From Anthoceros angustus (Eukaryota; Streptophyta; Anthocerotopsida; Anthocerotales; Anthocerotaceae): 64,000 nt of DNA. How positions within the stretch are numbered: position 1 is the first letter of the stretch; every line of letters begins with the position of its first letter. The position numbers and the translations under genes are program-made. Shown here piece after piece: positions 1-11,570 of the stretch. The notes below the pieces were generated by a model. The model was given only the letters and a program-made list of their open reading frames with translations. It was not told where the DNA came from and searched no databases. The stretch spans positions 124,001 to 188,000 of the forward strand of contig MU008174.1 of the NCBI GenBank assembly GCA_010909165.1, given 5' to 3'.

Positions 1-844
1 TTTGTTCATGCCTTCGATTCGTAGCTCCTGCTCTTCACAACCAACAATGGGTTGCGATGCCATTAGCCGTGAAGATTGCTTGTCGTGCCGAGAAGGACCC
101 AGACACGGCGCCGCAACGTTGCCTTTGCGCGGGATGCATTGTCGAGGCTACAAAGGCGAGGATGGTGCATTGGACCCAACGCTGGTTGTAAAGAATGTGA
201 ACTTGGCTACCGCAATGATTTTAGGGCCGGCCCCAACACCGAAAGGCAAGTGGACGACGGTGAAGAAATCTAGGACGCAAGCACACGGTGAGGCAGCAGA
301 CCCAGAGCCGTGCAGTCTTCAACATACTCGGCATGGGAAGGATGGACGGGGTCGGGCAAAGCGTGGCAAGGTGCAACAAAAGGACGGTCAACAATACGGA
401 ACTTGAGACTGTGGCATGGATGGGCTTGGGAGGGCAGCTCGAGGTGGGACAGACGGTCCAAGCGCATCAAGGGTGAGCTGGCATGGTGTCGGCACCACAA
501 ACCCGCTCAAAAATCGAGGCAGGCAGAGAGGGTTTTGATGATGAGGTGAAGGGCAACAAGCGGAGCGGTAGAAAACGAAAGAGGATTTGGGACTTACGAG
601 AGGTTTTGATGATGAAACAAGATGTAAGGTGGTGGGCGACATCTCATAGCAACCCAAGATGGCTTTGGGGCGTCGATGCGTGGGCATTAGAAGACGCCCA
701 TTCGCTTGATAATATGGACCATCCCTTTGGGATGTCAAAATGATAAGGCACACATGCCGGATGGGTCTATGCCATGCGTGGACCGGAATCTCCAAAGGCG
801 ATTGATGAACACATTGCAAGTCCGAGTTTTGCAGCCTACTGCAT
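1..844. other. accessory DNA with no convincing gene
   Basis: I see no supportable gene here. The reading frames that stay open overlap on both strands and look like chance. Positions 534-600 repeat part of the 570-bp unit found downstream (the stretch reading gatgaggtgaagggcaacaa), so this is probably an older, mostly diverged copy of the same repeat. Confidence 0.4.
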
Positions 845-1987
845 AAAAAGCACACTCACCACGAAGGGAACAAGGAGGCGGGTTGGGAAGAGGTCGAAGA
901 CAGAGATCCGCCCGCTTTGCGATGATCGATTGGAGGTTACAAATGTGTCCGCATGCTAGCAAGGGCGGGACATGCACTCCCTCGAAAAGCACTAGCCGAG
1001 GGAAGTCTCAGTGATAATTCGGAGGAAATGCTTGTGCTCCCCTAAACCAAGGTGAGATTGCTAGCAGGATGTGCAGTCCTAGGTCGACGTTGTGGTCCCG
1101 AGCACCCCAAGGATCCGTTCATCCCACACTGTGCGAGAGGACGAGGATGCACCGTACAAGAGGGCAAGAGCATGTCCCACAATTTGGGCATCTCCCGTTG
1201 ATGCCCATGTTGGGGATGGTATTGAAATTCCAGCAGTGTTTTGATGATGAGTTGAAGGGCAACAAGCGGAGCGGTAGAAAGCGAAGAGGATTTGGGACTT
1301 ACAAAGATGAGGTTCTCCTTTCTCATTTGCATGAATCGTAGCGTGGGCGGTTTCTTATTTTTCCGAGTAGTCTTGTGGCAATTCGGTCTAAGCTACAACA
1401 GTTGTAGCTCGGACAAAAAGCACACTCACCACGAAGGGAACAAGGAGGCGGGTTGGGAAGAGGTCAAGATGTGAGATCCGCCGTCCGGTTTATGATCGAT
1501 TGGAGGTTCAAATGTGTCCGCATGCTAGCAAGGGCGGGACATGCACTCCCTCGGCAAAAGCACTAGGCGAGGGAAGTCTCGAGTGATAATTCGGAGGAAA
1601 TGCTTGTGCTCCCCTAAACCAAGGTGAGATTGCTAGCAGGGGAGTGCAGTCCTAGGATCGAGGGTTGTGGTCCCGAGCACCCCAAGGATCCTGCTCATCC
1701 CACACTGTGCGAGAGGACGAGGATGCACCGTACAAGAGGGCAAGAGCATGTCCCACAATTTGGGCATCTCCCGTTGATGCCCATGTTGGGGATATTGAAA
1801 TTCCAGCAGTGTTTTGATGATGAGGTGAAGGGCAACAAGCGGAGCGGTAGAAAGCGAAGAGGATTTGGGACTTACAAAGATGAGGTTCTCCTTTCTCATT
1901 TGCATGAATCGTAGCGTGGGCTTTCTTATTTTTCCAGAGTAGTCTTGTGGCAATTCAGGTCTAAGCTACAACAGTTGTAGCTCGGAC
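845..1987. repeat. 570-bp direct tandem duplication, two copies
   Basis: Copy 1 runs 845-1414 and copy 2 runs 1415-1987. Both start with aaaaagcacactcaccacga and end at gttgtagctcggac. They differ by scattered substitutions and small indels. Each copy keeps short open frames on both strands (for example 1069-1341 and 1624-1914), but these frames are shared because the DNA is duplicated, which is not evidence of coding. Confidence 0.9.
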
Positions 1988-2271
1988 ACGTAAATCAAGC
2001 CTTGGTAACAGTGTCCGTATTTCAGCCCGAAAGTCCTTAGGTTTAGATGTCCAGCCTTATTTTTCGTGGATTGCCCTATTCATATCCATCGATCATGCTT
2101 TTTCGGCTATGCGTTATATTCTCGAGACTCGCCATCTTGGTTTCCAATGAAGGATCGGGTGCACTTCGCCATTCGTCATTTGTGCAACCCACTGTTGGCT
2201 GATTTCTGGGAACATTCTGATGTTGATGTCCTTCTTGTGGAAAGCACAATTAGGCAGACCATATCTGGTCC

Positions 2272-2898
2272 ATGGACGTTTCACTGTGTTGTGGCTCAGA
2301 TAGTGGCTCGGGCTTGAGGCATTGGAAGAACAACTTGAGGAAGGAGGCTAGGCATTTCTTGAAGGGCAAGAAAGCTTGCGACAAGTACGTGCCTAAGAGC
2401 CTTAAACGAGAGTATTGGGATGTTCTATTGAAACAAGAGAAGGACAAGCTAGACGGTGTCATTGCTCCTAGCCAACAGAAGCTTGCTGCCTTACAGCGAG
2501 GAAAAAATGTGGACAGTAAGCCATATTCATGCTTTGGGTTTGGAGGGCAAAAGCAGTTCATGGATAGGTTCAAAGCCATGTTTGATACACAGGCCACCTT
2601 TGAAGAGATTAAGTATGTGGGTTCCAGGCATGGAAACTGGCTGACAAAGCTTAGAGCTTATTGGAAGGAAAGTGAAACTGCAGCTCCATCTTTGGGTCCT
2701 CAAAAAGACTGTGACGGGAAGCTGGATACAGCCGTCAATGTCTGGAACCTCCTGCATGAGGCAGGATACGACAGTGGGGAATGTGATGAAAAGGTGATGG
2801 AAGCAATCTTGCATAAGAAGGTCCGTGATGAAGGGTTCATGGTGGAGCACCTTCTTCCCCGAACCGTTGCAAGGAAGGCTAAGGAAGCAACTTCTTAG
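2272..2898 (+). CDS. hypothetical protein, 208 aa
   Basis: An ATG-initiated open frame of 208 codons, rich in Lys, Glu and Asp and without a signal peptide or membrane segment. I do not recognise a family. The sequence reads like a real soluble protein or an exon of one: charged helical stretches, a Gly-rich patch near residue 85, and Trp residues at regular intervals. It lies to the left of a CACTA-like transposon end (about 3936) whose interior faces this way, so it may be cargo or an accessory gene of that element. Upstream (1988-2271) the plus strand also stays open in pieces, so the 5' end could be longer through splicing. Function unknown. Confidence 0.4.
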   Translation: MDVSLCCGSDSGSGLRHWKNNLRKEARHFLKGKKACDKYVPKSLKREYWDVLLKQEKDKLDGVIAPSQQKLAALQRGKNVDSKPYSCFGFGGQKQFMDRFKAMFDTQATFEEIKYVGSRHGNWLTKLRAYWKESETAAPSLGPQKDCDGKLDTAVNVWNLLHEAGYDSGECDEKVMEAILHKKVRDEGFMVEHLLPRTVARKAKEATS

Positions 2899-3199
2899 CT
2901 CAGGTTATTAGACTCCTACATCCAGTCAAACATTTTGTAGCCGAATGTACAGCAATTGTTTGTGCTGATATCGTGATGGGATGTCTTCCTGCAGATGGAC
3001 TCTGTCTTCAGGCCTGCTTAGGCTGCTGTGTGGTGGAGGCCAAGGACGTGAATTCGGTGAATTGTAGGATGTAGGCCATGTTGCAGGCTCTGTCTTCTCC
3101 CCAAACAATTCGGAAATGGTTTACCTTCTTGCAGTTAGATTTGTATGCGTGATTGTGGGCGAAGCTGGTCCTAGTGGGGGTTGTAGGTGACGTTTTGGG
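2899..3199. other. non-coding spacer
   Basis: No gene, RNA or repeat is visible in this stretch between the hypothetical ORF and the transposon subterminal repeats. Confidence 0.4.
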
Positions 3200-3936
3200 T
3201 GCTGTAGGTGGATGTTTATACAGTAGACCTCCGTAGATTTACATCGAACTGGTTTTAGTTCACACACAACACTTTTACAAAGGACCCTAATCCTAAACCC
3301 ATTACTTTACAACGAGGTTCCATTACAACAGGGGTCGTTGTAAAGGGATAGCACTTTTACTACGAACCCTTTACAACTGGGTTCCTTTACAACAGGGGTC
3401 GTTGTAAAGGTTTAACACATTTACAACGACCCCTTTACATCAAGGTTTAAAAGTCCGTTGTAAAGGGACCGCACCTTGACAACGGACATTTACAACAGGG
3501 TACGGCTCTTTACAGAGACCATTGAGTTTAATTAACCGTGGTTACTTAACACCAATCAATATGGGGTCATGTAACAACAGTTACTTAATCCTAGTTAGTA
3601 AACTATAGTCAAGTAACCTTGATTACTTAACTATAATATATTAACTATGGTTAGTGAAGTTGTAAAACGCGTTGTAAGTGCATCGTAGTATTGTCCGTAG
3701 TAAAGGCGTCCGCCATAAAGGTTAACCACTATACGGACCACCCAGTTAAGTCGTACAACGTATACCAGGATAATACCGTATATAATACAGGGTATAGCCA
3801 TCGTATAATTAGTATGAATATTTACTACGGATATTACTAAGGTGTGTTTACTACGAGGGTTTTACAACGGACGGCGTAAAGTCGTAGTAATTGCCGTTGT
3901 AATTTTCGTTGTAAAAAACCCCTTTTCCTAGTAGTG
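3200..3936 (-). mobile_element. right end of a CACTA-like DNA transposon with subterminal repeats
   Basis: Read on the minus strand from 3936, the sequence begins CACTACTAGGAAAAGGGG, which matches the CACTA-type terminal motif of plant En/Spm transposons. From there to about 3250 it is crowded with short direct and inverted copies of TTACAACG and CGTTGTAA, the usual subterminal transposase-binding architecture. AT-rich palindromic stretches (3520-3660) lie inside. The interior points to lower coordinates. No matching left terminus was found in 1-3200, so the element is truncated or begins outside the window. Confidence 0.65.
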
Positions 3937-4173
3937 GATGCAGTGTTGCGGGATCGCGAATAATCTCCAAATACTCTGCTTCCCACTGTGCTCGCTGGTC
4001 ATCCTCCCACGATGCAGGTGCAGTTGGGTGTCCTTCGAAGGGCCACCCCTTGCCAGCAACCAGGTTTTTGAAATCTCCAGGTTGCATCCTGTGCGCGGGC
4101 AGGAACATGCCTTTTGCAACGCTTGGAAGAGACATATGTCATGGAAGCAATGCCCACAGGGCGCGAATACCAT
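3928..4173 (-). pseudogene. possible RING-finger gene fragment
   Basis: The minus-strand frame contains PCGHCFHDICLFQAL followed by CSCPRTGC, which resembles the second half of a RING zinc-binding domain (Cys-x-His...His-x-x-Cys...Cys-Pro-x-x-x-Cys). The first Cys pair is not visible and the frame ends in sequence that abuts the CACTA-like terminus at 3936. It may be a host gene fragment left at the transposon boundary, or a chance match. Confidence 0.3.
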
Positions 4174-4357
4174 CTCGTTGCATGCATACCACCTGCAGAA
4201 AGACCCACGTTAAAGTCAGAAGAGCTGCGCCTTCACCAACAAATCACAACTGTATTACGATCAGAACATCACAAGCTATCGCAACTACATATAATCCTTG
4301 CCGACACATCACCAAAGAGGATTGAAGACCACCAACTGTGGCCAGCACATCAGGTAC

Positions 4358-4710
4358 GCGGCCACCATGTCACATACTCGGGCAGATCACCACCAAACCC
4401 GCCATCACATCAAGTAAGCGGCCACCATGGCACATACTCGGGCAGATCACCACCAACCCCACCACCACATCAAGCGGCCACCATGGCACATACTCACCAC
4501 CACCAACCCCGCCACCACATAAAGTAAGCGGCCACCATGGCACATACTCGGGCAATTCACCACCAACCGCGCCACCACATCAAGTAAGCGGCCACCATGG
4601 CACATACTCGGGCAGTTCACCATCAAACCCACCACCACATCAAGTAAGCGGCCACCATGTCACAAACTCGAGCAGTTCAGCACCAACCCCGCCACCACAT
4701 CTCTATGATG
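4358..4710. repeat. 60-bp minisatellite, six copies
   Basis: Units start at 4358, 4418, 4474, 4528, 4588 and 4648, each with gcggccaccatg followed by cacatactcgggcag and a CAC-rich stretch. Spacing is 60, 56, 54, 60 and 60 bp. A shorter ctctatgatgctcgacgccaccacat repeat follows to about 4780. The long open frames across it are by-products of unit lengths divisible by three. Confidence 0.9.
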
Positions 4711-4799
4711 CTCGACGCCACCACATCTCTATGATGCTCGACGCCACCACATCTCCACATGCCACCACATCTCCATGATGTCCAATCGACCACCAACCC

Positions 4800-5440
4800 C
4801 GGCCACCACAACAAATCCTGTCATTCCATCACAGTGCCTGCATACAAGCAACCTGCCTCACAATGCGTGCATACCACCAGGTCTACCACACATGCAGCAA
4901 CTTCTGTGGACAAGAAATAGAATGGCAAACTGGTGCACCATCTCCGCACAGAGCGCATGCATCTTCCACACACCACAATCAAACACATGGACTTCCACGC
5001 CAAAAAGCCAGTATCTGCATGCAGCATCAACTCAGATCATAGAGAGTAAGAGCAAGTGCTCAGGTTCCCTACCAGCCTTCACTACCACCCTTAGAAACAG
5101 GAGTTACTGGAGAACAACAAACATGCTGACCTGTTTGTAGGCAGCAATCATTGCACACTCATTGCAAAGAACCCCGACCTTCGTAAACATCCTCCGATAT
5201 TCCAAAGGAATAATAAACATTTGCAGAGCATTCGGCACAGAGAAATCAAGGACACAAAATCAAAAACTCCCCTCGAGACAAAGAACATTGAGAATTGCGT
5301 AATGACCGTGATGTCGGACTATGAAAACGCACTGGTGCGTCATAAAGACGTACATCACGGTGGTGTGGCTCGTGGGAGTGGCATGGAGCCATCGGCGTGG
5401 ACTTCTTCACTCTTAGCTGGTGAATTCACCGGATCGCTGT
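4800..5440. other. gene-free stretch
   Basis: Low-complexity, CA-rich sequence with no supportable gene. The motifs ccacaacaaatcctgtc and acacacaaatgtaccaccaacc recur in this neighbourhood, suggesting old repeat DNA. Confidence 0.35.
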
Positions 5441-6097
5441 TCAAAATCCAAAACCAAAGAACATGTTCTTGCGACTTGCTCCTACAAGCCGTGTTTTCGC
5501 CAACTTCTTGTTCACAACATTACAATGGTCTGTCTTGGCCTTCACACTTTGGCGGACCAGTTCCATGGTGCATCGTTGTGTTTCTGAGTCCAACCCACCG
5601 CCATTGAGCACAAGGTCTGCTAGCTGGACCTTTGTCAAATCCAGATCCTTCAAGGCATCCTCCCCTGCCTTAGCAAGCTTTGACTCCTCATCCGCGCACG
5701 CCTCCAAGTCCTTCTTCACACGAAGCACAGCAGCCGAAATCACCTCCATTGGAGCCCATGGCTGGAGGCCACTTTTCTCACGGTCATATGTCTTACCTTT
5801 CAATGGACGTATGTGGTCCTTCTCCGTGAAGCTCGCCACAACTTTCGACGAGGACAATGGCTCCTTGTCAATCACAGCTGCTTTTCCTTTGTTGGCAGAG
5901 AGCAGCTCCAAACTTTGCTGCAACGACCGTCGTGTGGCCTCCCGTGGGCTCCTGCGAACAGGGGAGTTTCCCTCCAGACATGGAACGGCCAGCCCCCCTG
6001 CACCAAGCTTCATAGCTGGTGGAGCATCATCAGCTGCATCCGAGCCCTCATCTTCCTCACCTCCACCTTCCTCGTCCCCAGACATCGTCACTCCCAT
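5441..6097 (-). CDS. hypothetical protein with acidic N-terminus, 218 aa
   Basis: A 218-codon ATG-initiated frame on the minus strand. Residues 5-25 are almost entirely Gly, Asp and Glu, and the middle is a Lys/Glu-rich, probably helical segment. No known domain is recognised. The composition (acidic start, charged coiled-coil-like body, no hydrophobic segment) fits a soluble nuclear or transposon-associated protein. The opposite strand is also open over most of this interval (5463-6317), so strand choice rests on the more protein-like composition of the minus frame. It may be an exon of a decayed mobile-element gene. Confidence 0.35.
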   Translation of the reverse strand: MGVTMSGDEEGGGEEDEGSDAADDAPPAMKLGAGGLAVPCLEGNSPVRRSPREATRRSLQQSLELLSANKGKAAVIDKEPLSSSKVVASFTEKDHIRPLKGKTYDREKSGLQPWAPMEVISAAVLRVKKDLEACADEESKLAKAGEDALKDLDLTKVQLADLVLNGGGLDSETQRCTMELVRQSVKAKTDHCNVVNKKLAKTRLVGASRKNMFFGFGF

Positions 6098-7340
6098 CTT
6101 TACACTTCCGCTTTTTCTTCTTCATCTAAAGCTTGTCCCAATAAGCTTGCCAGTTCACCCTTTTACTGAGCAGTTTCTCCACCAACACACCAACAACAAG
6201 GTTTCGAGGAACCCTCATGCGTGCATACCACTGTGTCTACCACACACAAATGTACCACCAACCCCGCCACCCACACACCAAGTCATCGATGTTCCTCCAT
6301 TCTTCCACAGACAGTAAATTAGTAGTCCCTAGAAGGTAGCCATCATTTGATCCAGGAAGGCCTCCAAAGTACCTAGCCAAAACATCTGACCCACCCACAC
6401 GTTCCTTAAGCCCAATTGCCAGGTTCTCATCCCGCACATTCACACCAACAGCGGATAGAACCGCATCCCCCGAGGCGCAGCCTGCTCTGCTGAAGAGATG
6501 TCGACTTGCAAGGCTGCGGTCACTCTCTCAGCGCGAAGGGTGGCAGCGCTCTGTTGCCTCCTTACGTTCCTACTCTCCCTTGGGTGTGATGCTCTCCCCT
6601 GGCCACCATCCTCACCTGCAGATGCTGCCATAGCCGCACGCCGCCTCCCCGCAGCCACACTGTCTCCCTCCACCACCAAGTGGTTCACCCATGGTTTCCA
6701 CCCAGGTTCACACCGCCCACACACAAACAGCCACCAACCAAACTAGCACTTGAGCACCTAGAACTCCTCACCGGGCGCCACACTAGCACCATCCTAGCAA
6801 ACAAAAACCGTGTTAGAAACGACCTCCAAAAGCAAGCAGCCTCCAATCGATCGAAATCCAGCTCCTACGCCCTGCGGCCACCCACAAACGAATCTAAGCC
6901 GGCCACACTTCCAGCTTCCACGCCACGCGTGCAATCGATTCTGTGCACACACGATGGCCTGGCCTCCACGACGCCACGCCACGCTGCAATCGATTCTGTG
7001 CACACATGAAGAGTTCGCCCCCAAAACACTCGCTTTGCAAAACCAAAGACCTAATCAACACATATGGTCGCGTCCGCACGCGCGATGGCGCATTCAGCAG
7101 GTGGACAAGGGGTACTTAGTCACTGAAATTGTCATTTGTCCCACCGTTAATTCAGGTAATAATGGCAATGATATATGTTATGCATATTTTTATGGGAAAA
7201 AAAATTCAACAAAGTTCTCCTCCCAAAAAACGTATTGAATACTAAAATTGAGATCAATTTGACAATATTTTTGCATAAAACATATTCCACAGAACTCGAA
7301 CATACCAACTGGGGACGGTTTCTGCGTTTCCAGAAGTTGT
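6098..7340. other. gene-free stretch
   Basis: No convincing gene. The sequence is CA-rich with short frames on both strands. A near-duplicate of about 25 bases (caatcgattctgtgcacaca) occurs at about 6932-6951 and 6988-7007. Confidence 0.35.
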
Positions 7341-7364
7341 GGTCACCATACTGTGCTTAGACCC

Positions 7365-8063
7365 TCAAGCAGTCCCTTGTTGCGGTAGGCTAGTTCTTCT
7401 CTTCCTAAGGTAGTGTGATGCTCCATCACAAGCACATTGAACAAGCATGCTTCTGGGTAGGACACTAGCATAATCAACTTTTCTTGGGACGTAAACATCT
7501 GCACATAGTAGCAAGTACTAGTGTGTTCTAATTTCCTCACCTTTGTGACAACCTTGTACACGTGAACAACTAGCTCTTTTCCGTGCTCTAAGACGTCAAC
7601 ACCTTGTCGAGGAGAGCAGGCGGCTAGCCCACACCTCCATCTCCAGTGGCAACCCAGTAAGCATCATAAGACTAGTCGGCCCATAATATGAGAAATTCAC
7701 TTTCCCGCAAATAAATTTGGAATCACAATCCTTGATCCCCGCCACTTCCGTTACTTGTAAAATCCACTTGCCTTCTCCTGGCACCAAGATGCTTGGAGTT
7801 TCCTTCATCTCAGTTGCCAAATAAACCCATGCCCATACCGGATCGTTGTTCGACAATTTGCCGAGGTCTGCAGACCATACTGGGTGTGGGTATCCCATCC
7901 TAGCTTCATGTGAGTCCTTAAGTGTGGCTTGATTCCCAGATTCCTCTTGAACCAACGAGGAGAGAACCCAACGGGGAAAAATCCCATTGAGAGAATGAAG
8001 AGGCATCAACAAACAGAAACGAGATGTCATAGAGTTCATCTTCACTATCCGAGTCTGATGCAT
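7365..8063 (-). CDS. unknown protein, two frame-shifted segments
   Basis: From an ATG at 8063 the minus strand is open to 7596. A second frame then continues from about 7600 to 7365 with protein-like sequence (for example SCLFNVLVMEHH-type hydrophobic and charged mix). The frame change falls near 7600-7610, so either a short intron or a frameshift separates the parts. The sequence contains PHPVWSADLGKLSNNDPVW and a later Tyr/Val-rich segment. I do not recognise the family. The block is duplicated at 14317-15186, where an in-frame TGA replaces a Leu codon. Divergent orientation relative to the P450 gives a shared upstream region of about 600 bp. It may be a gene fragment carried by the duplication rather than an active gene. 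Confidence 0.35.
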
Positions 8064-8439
8064 CTTGCATAAATGAAAAGGAAATCTACAACATGGGATC
8101 CATAACGATGATTCGAGCAGATAGGATCGGATGATCAACGTGAAGACATAGCAGCAAGACAACAGGCAGTGCGGCGCATGCGTGCATACCTCAATAGCAA
8201 GAGAACTTAAAGTATTTGTTGAGAGGAAAAACAAATATTTATATACATAGTGTTTCGGTTATTAAACCGTCGTAACTAAATACGAAACTACTTAAACTGC
8301 TAATAAGGCGTACTGATAAACCATATAATAGATCTGATAATAAGTTGAATACCCTATTTCTATCATCCTACTGGCGTCGCCCAAGGAATTCACCAAAAAA
8401 AAAGTCCTTGGTTTTTGGTCCTTCAAATATAAGCGAGAC

Positions 8440-8668
8440 TAAGAGATCCATGTGTATATATGTAGAATAGAGCACAATGTTTTAATAGTTTCTTTGTGTG
8501 AGCAGTCTAGAACCAAGTTATGCTTAAGAGCTAGTGACCATCTTTGTCTCCTTTAGATTGTCCTATAGATATATTTGCATCGATGTGATTAGTAATCGAG
8601 TCTGAGCTCGAGAGAGTTACCACTTTGTAAGTTAGCTGGCTAGCTTGATTAGATCAGGAGCAGTATCG
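8440..8668 (+). promoter_or_regulatory. candidate core promoter and 5' UTR of the P450
   Basis: A TATA-like stretch (tgtatatatgtagaata, about 8452-8468) lies roughly 200 bp upstream of the chosen ATG. It is conserved in the duplicated copy at about 15402-15418. No transcript data, so the assignment is by position and motif only. Confidence 0.3.
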
Positions 8669-10935
8669 ATGCACGGCGTGGTAGTGGGTGTTGTGCTGCT
8701 TCTGCTCTTGTTCATTCTGCCGTGTCTCTATGTCCGGCTGCGATGGTACTGGACCCTTTTTGCCCGGAGCTCCCCCCAAATTCCTTGCACTAAGTGGTAC
8801 TTCTGGCTTCCGTTTGTTGGCGATGGATTAGCCTTCGTCCTTGATACCCAAAAGTTTTGGGACTCGCAGCGAGCTCGGTAACTGCCATTAAATTACGTTG
8901 ATTGCTGGCCTGCCATTTGCCATTTGCCCTTTGTTGTGTGGGGACCTGATTGTGCTGTCTTGTATGTTTTGCAGGTATGGGAGGACGTTTCTCACCAACC
9001 TGTTCGGCACGCCCACCATCATGACATCGGCTCCAGAGACTATTAAATTCGTGCTTAAAACGCACCCGCACCTCTTCTCTCCGAGCTATCCCAAGTCCAT
9101 GGACACCATTCTGAACGGGACCGCTCCCTGGGAGGGAGCATTCCATCTCCGCATGAGGAATGTGCTGCAAGCTCCGCTGCTGCCTCAGTCGCTGAAGGGC
9201 AAGGTGGAGGGCAGCTTTGATTCTTTGGCTCGATGGACTATTAATGCATGGACGGACTCTGTTGGGGTGGTCATCGTGCACCAGGAGACGAGCAAGGTTC
9301 GTACAAGTTGGGTGCTGATTTTTCTAGATTGACATGGTGGACATACGTGATTGCTGCAGACATATATGTGATTCAGAGCTGATTTAGGACACTGCGTCTG
9401 TGAAATCTGTGTCATGATCCTGCAGTACAGCCTCCATGTTGCGTTATCTGCCACCTGCAGTGTCCAGCCTAGCAAGATGACGATGCGGCTGCAGGAGTTG
9501 TACTCCGTCCTGACCCAGGCTCTCACAAGCCTGCCCATCAACCTTCCTGGCTTCCCATTCCACAAGGGTTTGAAGGTACGTACAGCCTATTTCCAGATCC
9601 CACGTTCTCCGGATCCTGTTGGGTTAACGTTCAATTTTTCGTCTCATGAGGCATTGAGCTTGCCAGGTCAGGGAGCTCACCCGTGCGCTGGTTTGATATG
9701 ATGTTGTGCAGGCAAAGGCAGAAATCGTGAACGAAATGCAAAAAATCATAGACAAGCGTAGAGCGATGAGGGGCCACCCTGACGTTGAGGTCCAGGTCCG
9801 GGAGGCTGACATCCTCGAGTCCTTTTTGGCACAGAACAGCCGTGAGAACGAACATCACTTTTCCGACCAGGAGATGCGGATCAGCATGTTCATCATCCTG
9901 CTCGCCGGGCATGAATCCACTTCAAGCCTAATTGCCTGGGCCGTGAAATTCCTGACCGATAACCCAGAAATTCTTCAGCAAGTCAAGGTGCTGATCATCA
10001 GCCAAACTATACTTCAAATGATTGTCCAAGTAACAGCAAACTTATGTGCAGCTGATGCAGTGCTTGATGATGTGAGGCCTTCTCGATTGCAGGATGAGCA
10101 GGATGGAATCAGAGCTAGCAAGGGCTCGCCGCAGGAACCTCTTTCATGGGCAGACACAAAGCGGATGCCAATCACGTATCGTGTATGTAACTCTCCTCTA
10201 GTGACATCACATTGATCCAGCATGTATTGCACATCCAAGATTCTGCTTTCTGACTCCCTTTTGCCTGCTTAATTCATGATTGCAGGTGCTTCTGGAGAGC
10301 CTCCGTCTTGGCAATCCAGTTCCCCTATCTCCCAGGGTCGCTCTCCACGACATTGAGTACAAGGGTAAGCAATGCTGCACCTGCCATCCATGCTATCACA
10401 GCTTGTCAACTTTCGTGCGTCTTCCACTCTTGCTCATCTAATTCAACTCTAAGCAAATTTGCGATGTGCAGGACAAGTTTTTCCCAAAGACTGGAAGATA
10501 TTTTGCAACTACAGAAACGTGCACATGGATCCCGAGTTGTACCCCAACCCCACCAAGTTCGACCCGGATCGGTTTCTCCATAACCCCAGGCAGAACACCT
10601 TCATCCCGTTCGGGGGAGGCTCTCGCTACTGTCTGGGAAACGAGTTAGCAAAGCTGGAAGCCCTCATCTTCGTCCACTACATGGTGACCACTTACAGGTG
10701 AACAAACTCCTTCCCAAGATTTCATCAAACTCCACAAAGAAAATTGTGTCCATTCCTCCACGGTTGTCTCAATTGTGTGTATGCACTCATGATCAGATGG
10801 CAGCGTATTGGGCCCGACCGGGGTGTGCAGAATTGGCCAGCGCCTCGTCCCAAAGCAGGGTTTCCTATACTGGTGCATCGTCTTGCTGGGAGCTCCTGTG
10901 AGCCGCCAGCCCACACGCAGTCGGCAACGCTGTGA
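8669..10935 (+). CDS. cytochrome P450, CYP85-clan type, 8 exons
   Basis: Haem-thiolate monooxygenase anchored in the endoplasmic reticulum. Exons by frame and GT/AG sites: 8669-8877, 8975-9296, 9426-9575, 9712-9987, 10093-10182, 10286-10364, 10472-10697, 10797-10935. The sum is 1491 nt, 496 aa, a normal P450 length. Residues 1-25 form a Leu/Val membrane anchor, followed by basic residues and a Pro-rich hinge. Exon 4 carries the I-helix oxygen-binding motif AGHEST. Exon 6 has the K-helix E-x-x-R (ESLR). Exon 7 has the haem loop PFGGGSRYCLG with the proximal Cys. LPINLPGFPFHKGLKAKAEI is typical of the CYP85 clan (CYP85, 90, 707, 716 and relatives), which oxidises sterol-derived hormones, abscisic acid or triterpenes. 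I cannot assign the substrate. The ATG at 8669 is chosen because it precedes the anchor directly. The promoter and start are duplicated at 14317-15698. Confidence 0.93.
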
Positions 10936-11067
10936 TCTATCCGTAGGCGGGCTGGTGGTAAAGCGTTCCAACCTTCACCCCAACAAGTAGCAGAAGGGCT
11001 GTCTCTGTTCTAGAGGACATCGAGCATAGAAGAAGGACCAAAATTTTTTTGTCATAATAGGACTTGC

Positions 11068-11570
11068 CAAAGGCATCCATTCATCTACAATTCCCAAGTT
11101 ATCCACTCCCTGTAGGCAGCCTTGCACCATGGTGTGCCCAGGGCATCCATCCACTTTGCACACACATTTAGAGCTGTCCAATTACAGAAACAAAGTGTTC
11201 ATACATTTAGAGTTGTCCAATTTTAATAACAAAGTTTTCACACATTTAAAGCTGTCCAATTTCAGTAGTGAAATGTGAATTCTTATGATCCCGATAGGAT
11301 GGTGTCAAGTAGGAGTCGGATATGGCCGAATGCATTCTAAAGAGATTCCGGCCAGAGAAGGGTATCCACGCATCTACAAGACCCATGACATCTACTGTCT
11401 CGAGGCAGCCTTGTACCATGGTGCGCCAAGGGCATCCATCCACTTTGGACACACACTTAGAGCTGTCCAGTTTCAGTAACAAAGTTTTATACATTTAGAG
11501 TTGTCCAGTTTCAGTAACAAAGTGTCCACACATTTAGAGCTGTCTTGTTTCAGTAGTGAACTGTGAAATT
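11068..11570. repeat. tandem duplication of about 210 bp with internal 35-bp units
   Basis: Two related segments (about 11068-11280 and 11357-11570) each run from a ggcatccatccactttg motif through several copies of acatttagagctgtccagtt with cagtaacaaagt between them. At least six of the roughly 35-bp units are visible. The array ends exactly where the NOT1 pseudogene begins. Confidence 0.8.

Larger units (their letters stand above)
7365..8750. repeat. duplicated block, copy A (P450 promoter and first codons)
   Basis: This 1.39-kb segment recurs in the same orientation at 14317-15698 with only scattered differences. It contains an unknown minus-strand reading frame, about 400 bp of intergenic DNA and the first 27 codons of the P450 gene. 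The match stops at cgatggtact inside P450 exon 1. Copy A is the intact one: it runs into a full-length P450, and its minus-strand frame lacks the stop found in copy B. Confidence 0.93.

Noticed and set aside
4358-4710. Regular repeats considered as a CRISPR array
   Set aside because: The units are contiguous repeats without unique spacers, and this is a plant nuclear sequence.
4338-4778. 146-codon frame over the minisatellite
   Set aside because: Open only because the repeat units are multiples of three and lack stops. Pro/His/Thr-rich with no conserved features.
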